NCBI GenBank assembly: GCA_016280955.1
Contig: JAEEHV010000071.1
Coordinates: forward strand, 1 to 53,323
Reading direction: 5' to 3'
DNA from: Candidatus Gastranaerophilales bacterium
GTDB lineage: Bacteria; Cyanobacteriota; Vampirovibrionia; Gastranaerophilales; Gastranaerophilaceae
Length of the DNA stretch: 53,323 bases
The notes below the pieces were generated by a model. The model saw only the letters and a list, made by a program, of their open reading frames with translations. It had not been told where the DNA came from and searched no databases. A program made the position numbers and the translations under genes. Shown here piece by piece: positions 32,001 through 40,430 of this stretch. Each line of letters starts with the position of its first letter. Positions within the stretch are counted from its first letter, which is position 1.

Positions 32001-32217
32001 ATTGACTAAAGAAACACTTGATATTCCGTACTCTGAATTTAGAAAAAAGTTTGCGAAAGAAATTCAGGATGCGTTTGAAAGTTACCGTAAAACTCAATTG
32101 AATAAATATTCTTGGAACTTCAAAGACGACAATTCTTTGGAGTTTAATTTTTATTTCGAACTCCTTTGGAATTTCAACCACTTTGGAAATAGTAACTGGT
32201 ATATTAAAAAGCTATAA
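31984..32217 (+). CDS. Small conserved protein, 77 aa (second gene of duplicated pair, copy B)
   Basis: Paralogue of the protein at 5676, 61 of 77 residues identical. The helix EFRKKFAKEIQDAFESYRK and the aromatic tail (NFYFELLWNFNHFGNSNWY) are conserved; the variable positions lie mostly in the N-terminal strand and around residues 43-44. Its ATG is embedded in the end of the 66-residue gene. No family recognised. Confidence 0.65.
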   Translation: MILKNKLTKETLDIPYSEFRKKFAKEIQDAFESYRKTQLNKYSWNFKDDNSLEFNFYFELLWNFNHFGNSNWYIKKL

Positions 32218-32292
32218 ATATCGCAATCAGAATTTTAAATGTCAGTTTCTGACACACTGTCCATTTATATTTAAAATAGAGGATTAGTGAAA

Positions 32293-32882
32293 ATGAGAAA
32301 AGATTTAGAAGAAAAAGTTAACAAAAGAATAGCAATTTTGCAGGGTTTGATGACTTTGGCATTTATTTTGCTCACAGGGTGGTTATTTGGTGTGCAAGTT
32401 CTTGATCTTAGCGGATATAAGGCTAAGGGTATTGCAATCAGGAGTACAGATTCTCCAACATTAAGAGGCAATATTCTCGACAGAAACGGAATGAAGCTTG
32501 CACAGATGAACTTAACTATGATGTTTATGCTCATCCGACACTTTATTCAAAGAAAAGACCTCCCGAACTTTTGGCACAACTTCTTGCTCCGGCTTTGGAA
32601 ATGTCGCAAGATGAACTTTTAGAAAAACTTAAATCAAAAAAAATAAATATTATTACTCTCAAAAAAGATGTTGACAGGCACTCTGTTGAAAAAATCAACA
32701 AGCTAAAATTGCGTGAAATCAGTATTGGTACTATAAACAGAAGATTTTACCCACAAGGCAATATTGCTTCGCATATCATTGGGTTTTACAGTTATCTCTC
32801 CCAAAACTCAATCGGTATAGAAAATATCGGAGGGGGTAAATTATCTTTCTCCATAAATGATTTTATACGGCTGAATCTTTAA
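32293..32882 (+). pseudogene. Frameshifted N-terminal fragment of a class B penicillin-binding protein (FtsI/PBP2-like)
   Basis: The fragment starts with a short cytoplasmic Lys/Arg-rich tail and one membrane helix (LMTLAFILLTGWLFGVQVLDL). Then comes the hallmark R-G-N-I-L-D-R-N-G of the PBP dimerisation domain. After KLAQ the frame is lost by one base (about 32505-32515) and continues in the next frame as YDVYAHPTLYSKKRPPELLAQLLAP ... RRFYPQGNIASHIIGFYSYL...GIENIGG, again typical for FtsI/SpoVD. Homology stops near 32835, and the transpeptidase domain is absent. A functional copy must exist elsewhere, since this enzyme class is essential. The fragment was probably carried or captured during rearrangement of the mobile region. 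Confidence 0.7.
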
Positions 32883-33001
32883 CTTAGCCGTTGAACGATT
32901 AAACGGAATCAATAACCGATAGGGAACTAAACGCAATAAAATGTTTAAGGAACTTTTAATCGCTAATTATCCGATAAAGGAACTGCACGAGAAACGAACC
33001 G

Positions 33002-33457
33002 ATAGAGATTAAATTTGAAAACAAAGAGGTTTTAGATAAAATCCTCAAAGTAGCAAAACAATGCGATGATTTACGACCACTTATGAAAAACATTGCCGGA
33101 ATCTTTGCCTCTTCGACTTAGGATAATTTCGCTGAAGAGGGAATACCTGACAAGTGGGTTGATTTATCTGAGGTTACAAAAAATCTGCGAAAAGAGATTA
33201 ACAAATATCCCGGTCCAATACTGCAAGTCACAGGACAGCTCGCCACCTCAGTAAATACACACTACGATAATGACTCAGCTGTTATCGGAAGTAATTTGGC
33301 TCATGCTGCAATTCATCAACTTGGAGGCGATGCCGGAAGAAATAGAAAAGTAAAAATTCCTGCAAGACCTTATCTCAAATTAATCGATGAAGATTATGCT
33401 GAAATCTTCGACAAAGTGGAAAAACATCTCAACACAAACAGTCTTAAAACTAATTAA
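33002..33457 (+). pseudogene. Mu gpG-like virion morphogenesis gene interrupted by one amber codon
   Basis: The frame IEIKFENKEVLDKILKVAKQ...LMKNIAGIFASST-stop-DNFAEEGIPDKWVDLSEVTK continues as LRKEIN...ILQVTGQLATSV...YDNDSAVIGSNLAHAAIHQLGG...GRNRKVKIPARPYLKLIDED. This is the complete layout of the phage Mu virion morphogenesis family (gpG): I-A-G-I, F-x-x-E-G-x-P-x-W-x-x-L, G-x-L-A-x-S, AA-I-H-Q-x-GG and I-P-A-R-P-(F/Y)-L-x-L. A single TAG at 33119-33121 lies in frame and no ATG is available at the N-terminus, so the gene is dead unless the amber codon is suppressed. With the MuA/MuB genes 8-10 kb away, it suggests a former Mu-like prophage here. Confidence 0.75.
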
Positions 33458-33477
33458 ATTCTGCTATAGCAAGAGTT

Positions 33478-36400
33478 TTATTTTCCTATAGTCCAACGGA
33501 AGCCAAGCTGCAAACCTACACCGTTTCTACCGCCATTTGTAATAAATGTTTGGAAGAAGCCTGTAAATCTTTCACCCCAAGTCTTGCGTAAACCTACGCC
33601 GTATTTTACGTAAGGGTTTACACTTAAACTTGGCAGTGAAACATTATTTGCATTAAAATTAGCTTTATCCATTGCATTAATAATAACACTTACTCCTGCA
33701 TAAGGCTGCCAGCCTTTTCTCAAGTTCCCGATAAATTTAATTCCCGGTTCAATAGTAATTGCATTTAATGGGTCTGAATCTATTCTTACACCGGCTGAAT
33801 TTGTATAATCAAAGGTATTAACAAATGAATAAGATAATTGTAATGACGGTTGAATTATGAACTTACCATCAGCAAGCTCCCAGTTGTATCCAGTTTTTGC
33901 TGCGATACCTGCTATAAGCATTGTAAAGCTGTCATTACCATACATTGTGCTTGCTTCACCTGCACTTGCACCGGTGTTAATAGTACCGCCTATAAAGAAG
34001 TTATCTTTGTAAGCCATACCTACTAAACCAAGTGTACCACCGTTTTGGTAAATGCTTACTCCGTCATAGTTTTGGTGAGAACCATTATAACCAATGTATG
34101 CTCCCCACATACCGTCCCAGCCATGTCCTAAGTCTTTCATTGCAGATTCACCGCCAAAGAATGAACCGTATGCTGTATTTTCGACTCTTGGTCCGTTATG
34201 AAGATTTACTTTTTCAAATGTTGCATAAGGTCTAAACCAGCCTGCATTTTTTTCATACAACGATTTTGTATCATCATATTGGGAAATCTCTGTTGATGCA
34301 AGTTTGTTTCTGAATTTAATAGCTTCTCGTTCCTTCTTAGTCATCAACATATACATATCCATGTTTCTAAAGGCTTCGTTGTATGAATTTAATTGAGTTA
34401 AAAAACCGCCTATTTGAGCTGCTACCGGACTTGCTATAACTGCAGGATTAAAATCTCTGTGAGTGCCTGTGTTAGATCTGTTAAGAGCAATATTCCCTAC
34501 CATTCCATTATCTTCATAGGACATACTATATTTGTATATCGGTGTCAAGAACTCTCTATTAATATTTGCATCTACACTTCCGACAAGGTTTTGGCTATTA
34601 TATTCTGAACTTGCGAAAGGTATTTCGTATTTTTCATTTGTTAATGCAGTATTGGGATTTAGTAAATTAACATTTGTTATCTCTAACTTGTTTTCGTTTG
34701 TCGCAACATCACTAACATTATTAAATACGAAACGGTCTGATGTTAATTTAGCTAAATCTACATCGATTTGTGTTTCCGTTTTATCGTTAAGTGTTAAACT
34801 TGCAAGATTAATATCACTTGCTTCTCCGTTTATTAAATTAACTCCGCATCCGTTAAAAGTTAGTGAGTTTGTACCGTCTGATGAAAGATAACTGTCTTTT
34901 AAAACATTCAGCATACCATGGTTAACAATCCAGTTTGTATTTGTTTCAACTCCGTTTAAGTATACGTTTGGACTTTCTGTCGTAATTGTTACATTATCTG
35001 TTTCGTTTAATGAAACAACATTCCCTGTTATTCCTATAAAGTCTTTTGTATTGTTATTACCCTTAATCGCTCCTTTTACATTAATTGAGTTGTTAACCGC
35101 ATTAAGTATAACTTCACCTTTATCAAGTTGTAGTGCAGTTTCACCTGTTTTACCAAGAGTTATTGCTTTATCTTCTGAACTAACGAGCAAATGTCCGTTA
35201 TTTTGAACGGTTAAATCACTTTTTGCAGAGCCATTTATACCTGTTTTTAATATTGTTCCGTTTGGATTTTGACTTCCGTCAACAACCAAACCGTTATGAC
35301 CGTTTACGTTAATATCTTTTCCTGATACTATAAATTCGCTTCCTTTAACAGTTCCCGCATCTTTTGTAAGTGCAGATTCGGTTACTATATAGTTTCCGGT
35401 TGTTGAATCTATTGAAGCATCACCGAGTTCATAACTTGTTGAACTGTCTTTTTGAACAGAAAATACTTTTTTATTTGTACTGTTTTGTGATATTTCATAT
35501 TTATTTCCGTTGTAATATACGTTTGCACTTCCTGTTAAATTAAGCGTGTTATTCGTAAACAACTCAACGCTTTCTGCATTATCAAGTGTTTTTGCTGTTG
35601 TTTCATCTGCTTTAATCAACGAAAGATTTGCATTATCTTTTCCTGTTTCAGATGCATTATTGATTGTAAAAGTATCGCCTAAATCAACAGCTAAATTAGC
35701 ATTTTCTGAATTTAACTGTTCTACAATTACATTTTGAACAACACCATTTTGAGTGGATAAAAGAGAATTTTCTGCAAGATTAACTATACTACCAACATTT
35801 TTAACATTCCCTGATAAGTTCAAAGTACCGTTATTATTAAGAGTTTTAACAGCGATTGTTTCGCCGTCAAAATTAACTATACCTGAGTTATTCATAATCA
35901 AAGTATTATTAATACCATTTTCGCCTGTAATATTACCTTGAATATTGCTTGACCCTGTGAAATTCAAATTGGTATTGAGCATTTCTTCGGGGTTATTGAT
36001 ATCTCTCTGGCGATATTTATCTATATGTCTTTCTTCATCATAACCTTCTTTAATCGCAACATGTGCTACATCAACAGAAGAAACGGAATTCCAATCTGAA
36101 ATAATATCCCCTTTGATATTAGCACCGTCTTTGATATTTATATCTTTTACCCAGGCGTTATCAGAAATATATATTGCAGCTTTTTCGCCCTCTAAATTAC
36201 CTGAAACATTAAATTCTTTAACTAATGCACCTTGTGTTTCGTTATCAGGCATCCAATTTATAGTAGTACCTATTTGAACACAATGAATATAAGAACCTTT
36301 TGTATCAGCTTGAATACCAAACATATTACTACCGAAATCAAAACTTGCGGCAATACCGTCTTCGCCTGTCGCAGCAACTGTCGCACCGTTTTCAATATTT

Positions 36401-37746
36401 ATAACGTGGTCTTTTCCCCAGGTAGCACCGAGTGCTATATTTTCTTTACCTGTTGATATGATGTTACTGCCTGACGCTAAAGTATAAGTGTTGCCGACAC
36501 CTTCTATTCTGACACCGAATGAGCCTTCGCCGTTTGTTAAAATATCAGATGCTTGAGTTATATTGTTGTTATTACCGTAAATATGCATACCTACCGCTTG
36601 AATTACATTAGACGGATTTCCTGTATAATTTGTACCGTTCCATTCCCCAAAACCTCGAGTATAATTATCCGTTATTCCGTTTAGATAGTATGACTTACCA
36701 AAAAACTTTCTTAAGTCGACATCATAACCTATATCTTTTAATAGGGCAAGTTCAGCTTCCATAAGAGTAAGCCAATTTCTATATCTTTGATGCGACATAT
36801 AACTGTTTCTTAGTTCTGTATGCGATAATTCAGGGATGGGACTTTGATCATAAGGATTAATAGGCAAACCATAAACTCGAGGGTATTCCTTTCCGAAATA
36901 TGCTGATGAATAATTTTCTAAACCGCCGTTAGCAATAATAGCTTGTTTTGCTTCTTCATAATTATCTTTTCCGCCTAAAACTTTTATTGTTTCTTCGCCG
37001 TCAAAATATGGTGAATTATTTACAATATCAAAATTTGAAGTTTCATCACCTGCACGCCAGCCTTTTTGAAAGGCAATTTCTTTACTTGAATCAAAGGGGG
37101 CTGAAACATCTCCCTTATATATTCTTAAATTTTTATCAAAAATTCCGTAAGTAACACCGCCATATAAACTTGTTATATCCTCAACATCATTTGCATAGGA
37201 AGCTAAACCAATAGAATGCATAATTTCGTGCATAATTGCGACATTTAAATCAGGGAGTTCACCGTGATATAAAGCATGATATCCTGTAAACGGTGCCCAG
37301 CCGGGATGTTTCGCGTTTACTCCAAGTCCAAGCATTATAGTACCATCAATAGGTATATCGGTAACAGATTTTATAACATTAAGATTATTTATTGCAGCAT
37401 TGATACCGGTTACTACATATTGAGCATTGTCGATTTTAACAGGTAGACTTAATGCAGCTGCATTATATTCATCGTATGATAAAACTGCATACCTTACAGG
37501 TTTATTAGTATTGGAATTTATTATACTTGCCCATCTTTTTGCCGCTGAATAAAATGGCTGGCGGTATTCATCCGTTATTTCAAATGTACTTTGCAGCTCT
37601 CTTGCATAATTTAATTTTTCACCTGAATTGTATATATCAAATTGATAAGAAAAATTTTCACCATCAACATATGTAGATTCATAAGCTAAGGCGCTACTAA
37701 AACTAAACGTACATATACAACTAAATAAAATTAAACTCTTTTTCAT
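33478..37746 (-). CDS. Autotransporter with N-terminal metalloprotease domain and beta-helical passenger
   Basis: The 1422-residue protein begins with a Sec signal peptide (basic MKKS, hydrophobic core, cleavage after about Ala21). A ~330-residue domain follows with the zinc-protease motif H173-E-I-M-H177-S-I-G180 (metzincin-like; the third ligand is not obvious to me). Then there are about 750 residues of Asn/Gly/Thr-rich beta-helical repeats, and finally a C-terminal autotransporter barrel (about 1165-1422, from WFRPYATFEK to LQLGFRWTIGK). It should secrete itself through the outer membrane (type Va) and expose or release a protease. The gene starts 12 bp after the TpsB gene, so the two share a transcript; such pairing of type Va and Vb parts is uncommon. 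AT-rich but with a more balanced codon choice than the islands. Confidence 0.82.
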   Translation of the reverse strand: MKKSLILFSCICTFSFSSALAYESTYVDGENFSYQFDIYNSGEKLNYARELQSTFEITDEYRQPFYSAAKRWASIINSNTNKPVRYAVLSYDEYNAAALSLPVKIDNAQYVVTGINAAINNLNVIKSVTDIPIDGTIMLGLGVNAKHPGWAPFTGYHALYHGELPDLNVAIMHEIMHSIGLASYANDVEDITSLYGGVTYGIFDKNLRIYKGDVSAPFDSSKEIAFQKGWRAGDETSNFDIVNNSPYFDGEETIKVLGGKDNYEEAKQAIIANGGLENYSSAYFGKEYPRVYGLPINPYDQSPIPELSHTELRNSYMSHQRYRNWLTLMEAELALLKDIGYDVDLRKFFGKSYYLNGITDNYTRGFGEWNGTNYTGNPSNVIQAVGMHIYGNNNNITQASDILTNGEGSFGVRIEGVGNTYTLASGSNIISTGKENIALGATWGKDHVINIENGATVAATGEDGIAASFDFGSNMFGIQADTKGSYIHCVQIGTTINWMPDNETQGALVKEFNVSGNLEGEKAAIYISDNAWVKDINIKDGANIKGDIISDWNSVSSVDVAHVAIKEGYDEERHIDKYRQRDINNPEEMLNTNLNFTGSSNIQGNITGENGINNTLIMNNSGIVNFDGETIAVKTLNNNGTLNLSGNVKNVGSIVNLAENSLLSTQNGVVQNVIVEQLNSENANLAVDLGDTFTINNASETGKDNANLSLIKADETTAKTLDNAESVELFTNNTLNLTGSANVYYNGNKYEISQNSTNKKVFSVQKDSSTSYELGDASIDSTTGNYIVTESALTKDAGTVKGSEFIVSGKDINVNGHNGLVVDGSQNPNGTILKTGINGSAKSDLTVQNNGHLLVSSEDKAITLGKTGETALQLDKGEVILNAVNNSINVKGAIKGNNNTKDFIGITGNVVSLNETDNVTITTESPNVYLNGVETNTNWIVNHGMLNVLKDSYLSSDGTNSLTFNGCGVNLINGEASDINLASLTLNDKTETQIDVDLAKLTSDRFVFNNVSDVATNENKLEITNVNLLNPNTALTNEKYEIPFASSEYNSQNLVGSVDANINREFLTPIYKYSMSYEDNGMVGNIALNRSNTGTHRDFNPAVIASPVAAQIGGFLTQLNSYNEAFRNMDMYMLMTKKEREAIKFRNKLASTEISQYDDTKSLYEKNAGWFRPYATFEKVNLHNGPRVENTAYGSFFGGESAMKDLGHGWDGMWGAYIGYNGSHQNYDGVSIYQNGGTLGLVGMAYKDNFFIGGTINTGASAGEASTMYGNDSFTMLIAGIAAKTGYNWELADGKFIIQPSLQLSYSFVNTFDYTNSAGVRIDSDPLNAITIEPGIKFIGNLRKGWQPYAGVSVIINAMDKANFNANNVSLPSLSVNPYVKYGVGLRKTWGERFTGFFQTFITNGGRNGVGLQLGFRWTIGK

Positions 37747-37758
37747 ATTTCTCGATTT

Positions 37759-40152
37759 TTACATTGTTTCTTGTTCTTTTTTTGTTTTATTAAGCTTCAT
37801 TTTTGAGAAAAAAGATTTTGACTTATTTTTAAATGATTCAATCTTTGAAGGTTTTTGTTCAACAACAGATTTATCAGTTTCTGATTTTACTGCTTTTTTC
37901 TTTATTTTTTGTTGTTTAGTTTTTGTTTTATCTGATTCTTTTTTTGAGAACAAAGATTTTGATTTATTTTTAAATAATTCAATCTTTGAAGTTTTTTGTT
38001 CAACAGTTGATTTATCTGTTTTTTTATTTATTTTTTCTTGTTTATTTTTTGTTTTATCAGATTCTTTCTTTGAGAAAAAGTGTTTTGTTTTTAGCTTTAA
38101 TAATTCGAATTTTGATGCTTTTTGTTTTCCGTATATTAATTCATCAATTTTTCTTTCTTCTTCTAATTCTTTTTTTATTTTTGCTTGTGCTTCTTTAGCC
38201 TTCAACTCAGCTTCTTTTTCCTTCTGCTTCTGAGCTTTCTTTTCTTCTCTTATTTCTTTTTTTGTCTTGGTTGTATCAATTTCAGCCCTTACAAATTTTT
38301 GTCCGTGACTTACTTCTGTTTTTGTAGCAGGCTCATTGTCTGTGCTTTCAATTGCCTCTGCATTTACCCCTTTTGGCTGTCTTAATGCAATAAGAGTGTC
38401 AAAATCAGGTGATAAACTTAAATCAATATGGAATCTTCCCCAACTGCTTGTTTCGTATCTGTTGCTCATAAGCGGGAACCCCCATGCCATTCTCAGGTTT
38501 AGTTCTCCGGGCAGGTTGATTTTTGTACCAAAACCTATACTTGCTAAGAAGTCACTTCCGTCATAGCTTTGATGTCCGGCACCGCTTCCTTTATATGGAA
38601 ATATTCCTGCGTGGTCAGCAAATACGAAACCTTTTACATAATTTCCGATAAAAGGCGTCGGAGTGTTTGGGTGTTTCTTTGTATAAATAACCCTTGGTCC
38701 TAGTGGGAACATAAGTTCAGCGCTAAGGATATATCCGCTGCGTCCGACTAAAAGACCTTCAGAATATCCTCTAACCGTAGTTGCACCACCTGCTATCATT
38801 TGGTCAACATACGGAACATCATTTTTTGGAATAAATTGATAATTACCTCGTACAGTTCCTACAAAACCATGTCCAAAGTCATGTAACCTTAATACTCCAC
38901 CATCTACTTTCAGGTAATTTGAATTTTTATCAAAAATTGGAAATGAGTATCCGACATTTTGATTAACATACCAAATTCCTTTTTTTGTATCATATCTGTA
39001 TGTCAAACCTGTTGTGGCAGTTGTAACTTTGTCTTCAAATATATCAACTCCGTCAAAACTCGTTGCGGAATGTTTATAAGCAATAGATGTCGTACTTGTT
39101 AACTCTGTCCAAGGTTTTCTGAATATTGGCTGAGTATAATACAACGAGTAGTTTTGTGAACGGCTCTCGATGTTAAATATTCTGTATGCACCATGCCCGA
39201 TTTCAGAGTTAGAAGATGAAAAACTAAAACCTATTCTGCCGTCTTTTCTGTTTACGGGGTAATTATAATCTGCAAATGGCGTTATTGCGTGTTTATTGGC
39301 ATAAAAGCCCAGAGTCAAAGGGTCACGATGCTTGGTTAAGCTGTCAGCTCTCAGCATTAAGCCGCCCCTAACTTCGCCAATAGACTTTCTTCCGGCATTA
39401 TCCAATAATCCTGTTATATGAAAGGGAAATTTTTCATGAGCCTTAATATTTACATCGGTTGTTCCCATCTCTGTCTGACCTGCACTAAGAGAACCTGTCA
39501 GTTGAACGCCGTTATTATATCTGTTAAATATAACCATCGAACGCTCTAAATCTTGAATGTTAAAGACATTCCCTTTTTTTAAATCAAGTCTTTCTTCAAT
39601 ATATTTTGATCTTGTCCACTTGTTTTCGGAAACACTTATATCCCCCACTTTGCCTTCAACAAGTTTTATTTTTACAACGCCGTTTTCTAATGTTTGAGGC
39701 GGCAAAAATGCTCTACATGTAACACAGCCGTTACGATAGTACCAATTATTAAATTTTGCAACAACTTCTTTTAACTGTTCAAAGGTTAAATTCTTACCCT
39801 TGTATGGAGCTAAAATTTCTTCGACATCTTCTACTGTCATAATGTAGGAAGGTGAAACTTCAAATTTATCTACATACACACCTTTTGTAGCGTATTCTTC
39901 CGGCTTCGCTTTTTCAATAAAACCCTCCTGTTTTTTTACTTCTTCGTCTTTATCAGCTTCGCCGCTTTCTTTGCGTTCCTCAAATCTCTGGTAATCTTCC
40001 TGGATTTGTCTTTCCAACTGATGCTGCCTTAACATCTCTAAACTTTGTGTATTAACAGTTCCTGCCTGCGGTATAATCGGAGCTCCCTCCGGGGTGGCAG
40101 ATACAGATAGCTGGATTGCAACAAGACATATTAATATAAAATTCTTTTTCAT
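37759..40152 (-). CDS. Two-partner secretion outer-membrane transporter (TpsB, FhaC/ShlB family) with Lys-rich C-terminal tail
   Basis: The 797-residue protein has a signal peptide, a charged coiled linker (residues 40-90), one or two POTRA domains (about 92-240, e.g. YIMTVEDVEEILAPYKGKNLT and VVKIKLVEGKVGDI), and a 16-strand-type barrel (about 241-584). The barrel contains the conserved loop-6 motif V460-R-G-Y and ends in the strand FHIDLSLSPDF. It exports the TpsA adhesin encoded divergently at 40431. Unusually, ~210 residues follow the barrel: a Lys/Glu coiled segment (625-675) and three ~45-residue basic repeats built on (A/P/T)SK-(F/I)-E-x-(L/F)-K-x-K-(S/T)-K-x-(F/L)-FSK-(K/M). Family members normally end with the barrel's last strand. 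The tail would sit in the periplasm and could bind peptidoglycan or the substrate. Confidence 0.85.
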   Translation of the reverse strand: MKKNFILICLVAIQLSVSATPEGAPIIPQAGTVNTQSLEMLRQHQLERQIQEDYQRFEERKESGEADKDEEVKKQEGFIEKAKPEEYATKGVYVDKFEVSPSYIMTVEDVEEILAPYKGKNLTFEQLKEVVAKFNNWYYRNGCVTCRAFLPPQTLENGVVKIKLVEGKVGDISVSENKWTRSKYIEERLDLKKGNVFNIQDLERSMVIFNRYNNGVQLTGSLSAGQTEMGTTDVNIKAHEKFPFHITGLLDNAGRKSIGEVRGGLMLRADSLTKHRDPLTLGFYANKHAITPFADYNYPVNRKDGRIGFSFSSSNSEIGHGAYRIFNIESRSQNYSLYYTQPIFRKPWTELTSTTSIAYKHSATSFDGVDIFEDKVTTATTGLTYRYDTKKGIWYVNQNVGYSFPIFDKNSNYLKVDGGVLRLHDFGHGFVGTVRGNYQFIPKNDVPYVDQMIAGGATTVRGYSEGLLVGRSGYILSAELMFPLGPRVIYTKKHPNTPTPFIGNYVKGFVFADHAGIFPYKGSGAGHQSYDGSDFLASIGFGTKINLPGELNLRMAWGFPLMSNRYETSSWGRFHIDLSLSPDFDTLIALRQPKGVNAEAIESTDNEPATKTEVSHGQKFVRAEIDTTKTKKEIREEKKAQKQKEKEAELKAKEAQAKIKKELEEERKIDELIYGKQKASKFELLKLKTKHFFSKKESDKTKNKQEKINKKTDKSTVEQKTSKIELFKNKSKSLFSKKESDKTKTKQQKIKKKAVKSETDKSVVEQKPSKIESFKNKSKSFFSKMKLNKTKKEQETM

Positions 40153-40173
40153 TTTTCCTCTGTTTTAAAAAAA

Positions 40174-40203
40174 ATAATAGCATGAAATTTTTTAGATTTT
40201 CAA
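40174..40203 (-). promoter_or_regulatory. Promoter of the tpsB-autotransporter operon
   Basis: On the minus strand -35 TTGAAA (40198-40203), an 18-bp spacer and extended -10 TGcTATTAT (TATTAT at 40174-40179). The start would be about 15 nt before the tpsB ATG, leaving GAGGAAAA as ribosome binding site. In the same 278-bp divergent region TTGACT/TTGACA (40294-40306) are candidate -35 boxes for the adhesin, but without a convincing -10. Confidence 0.55.
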
Positions 40204-40430
40204 CAAATTTTTTACAAAAAAAGACGATTTTTTTACAAAAATTTTAGTCAAAATTTTGTGTTTTTTTTTGGAGAGGTAAAACCCTATCAGATATTGACTT
40301 TTGACATTCTGTTTTAATGTAAATTTTTGTAAAATTTGTTTGTAAATTTACTGCTGTAAAAATTATTAATTGTTAAAATGATAAAAAGGACTTATTGTAT
40401 ATAAAAATCAATAATATTAGGAATATAAGA

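Larger units (their letters stand above)
31664..32217 (+). repeat. Duplicated ~550-bp unit, copy B
   Basis: Counterpart of 5366-5909 in the same orientation. The leader shares GCGTTTAAGTGC, AATCGGTGTTTATAAAATAA, GTCGGAATGATAC and GCAATCGATTAATGT with copy A; this copy has ~10 extra bases near its start. Protein-level divergence of 15-21 % means the duplication is not recent. Confidence 0.8.

Noticed and set aside
32881..33001. Short repeats CCGATA(G/A)(G/A)GGAACT between the two pseudogenes
   Set aside because: Three imperfect copies of ~12 bp; too short and degenerate to claim as binding sites or recombination ends.
33478..40152. Plus-strand open frames such as 34532-34891 and 37986-38385
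   Set aside because: Antisense to the autotransporter and TpsB genes; the hydrophobic products mirror the Lys/Glu-rich tail or beta-helix codons on the other strand.
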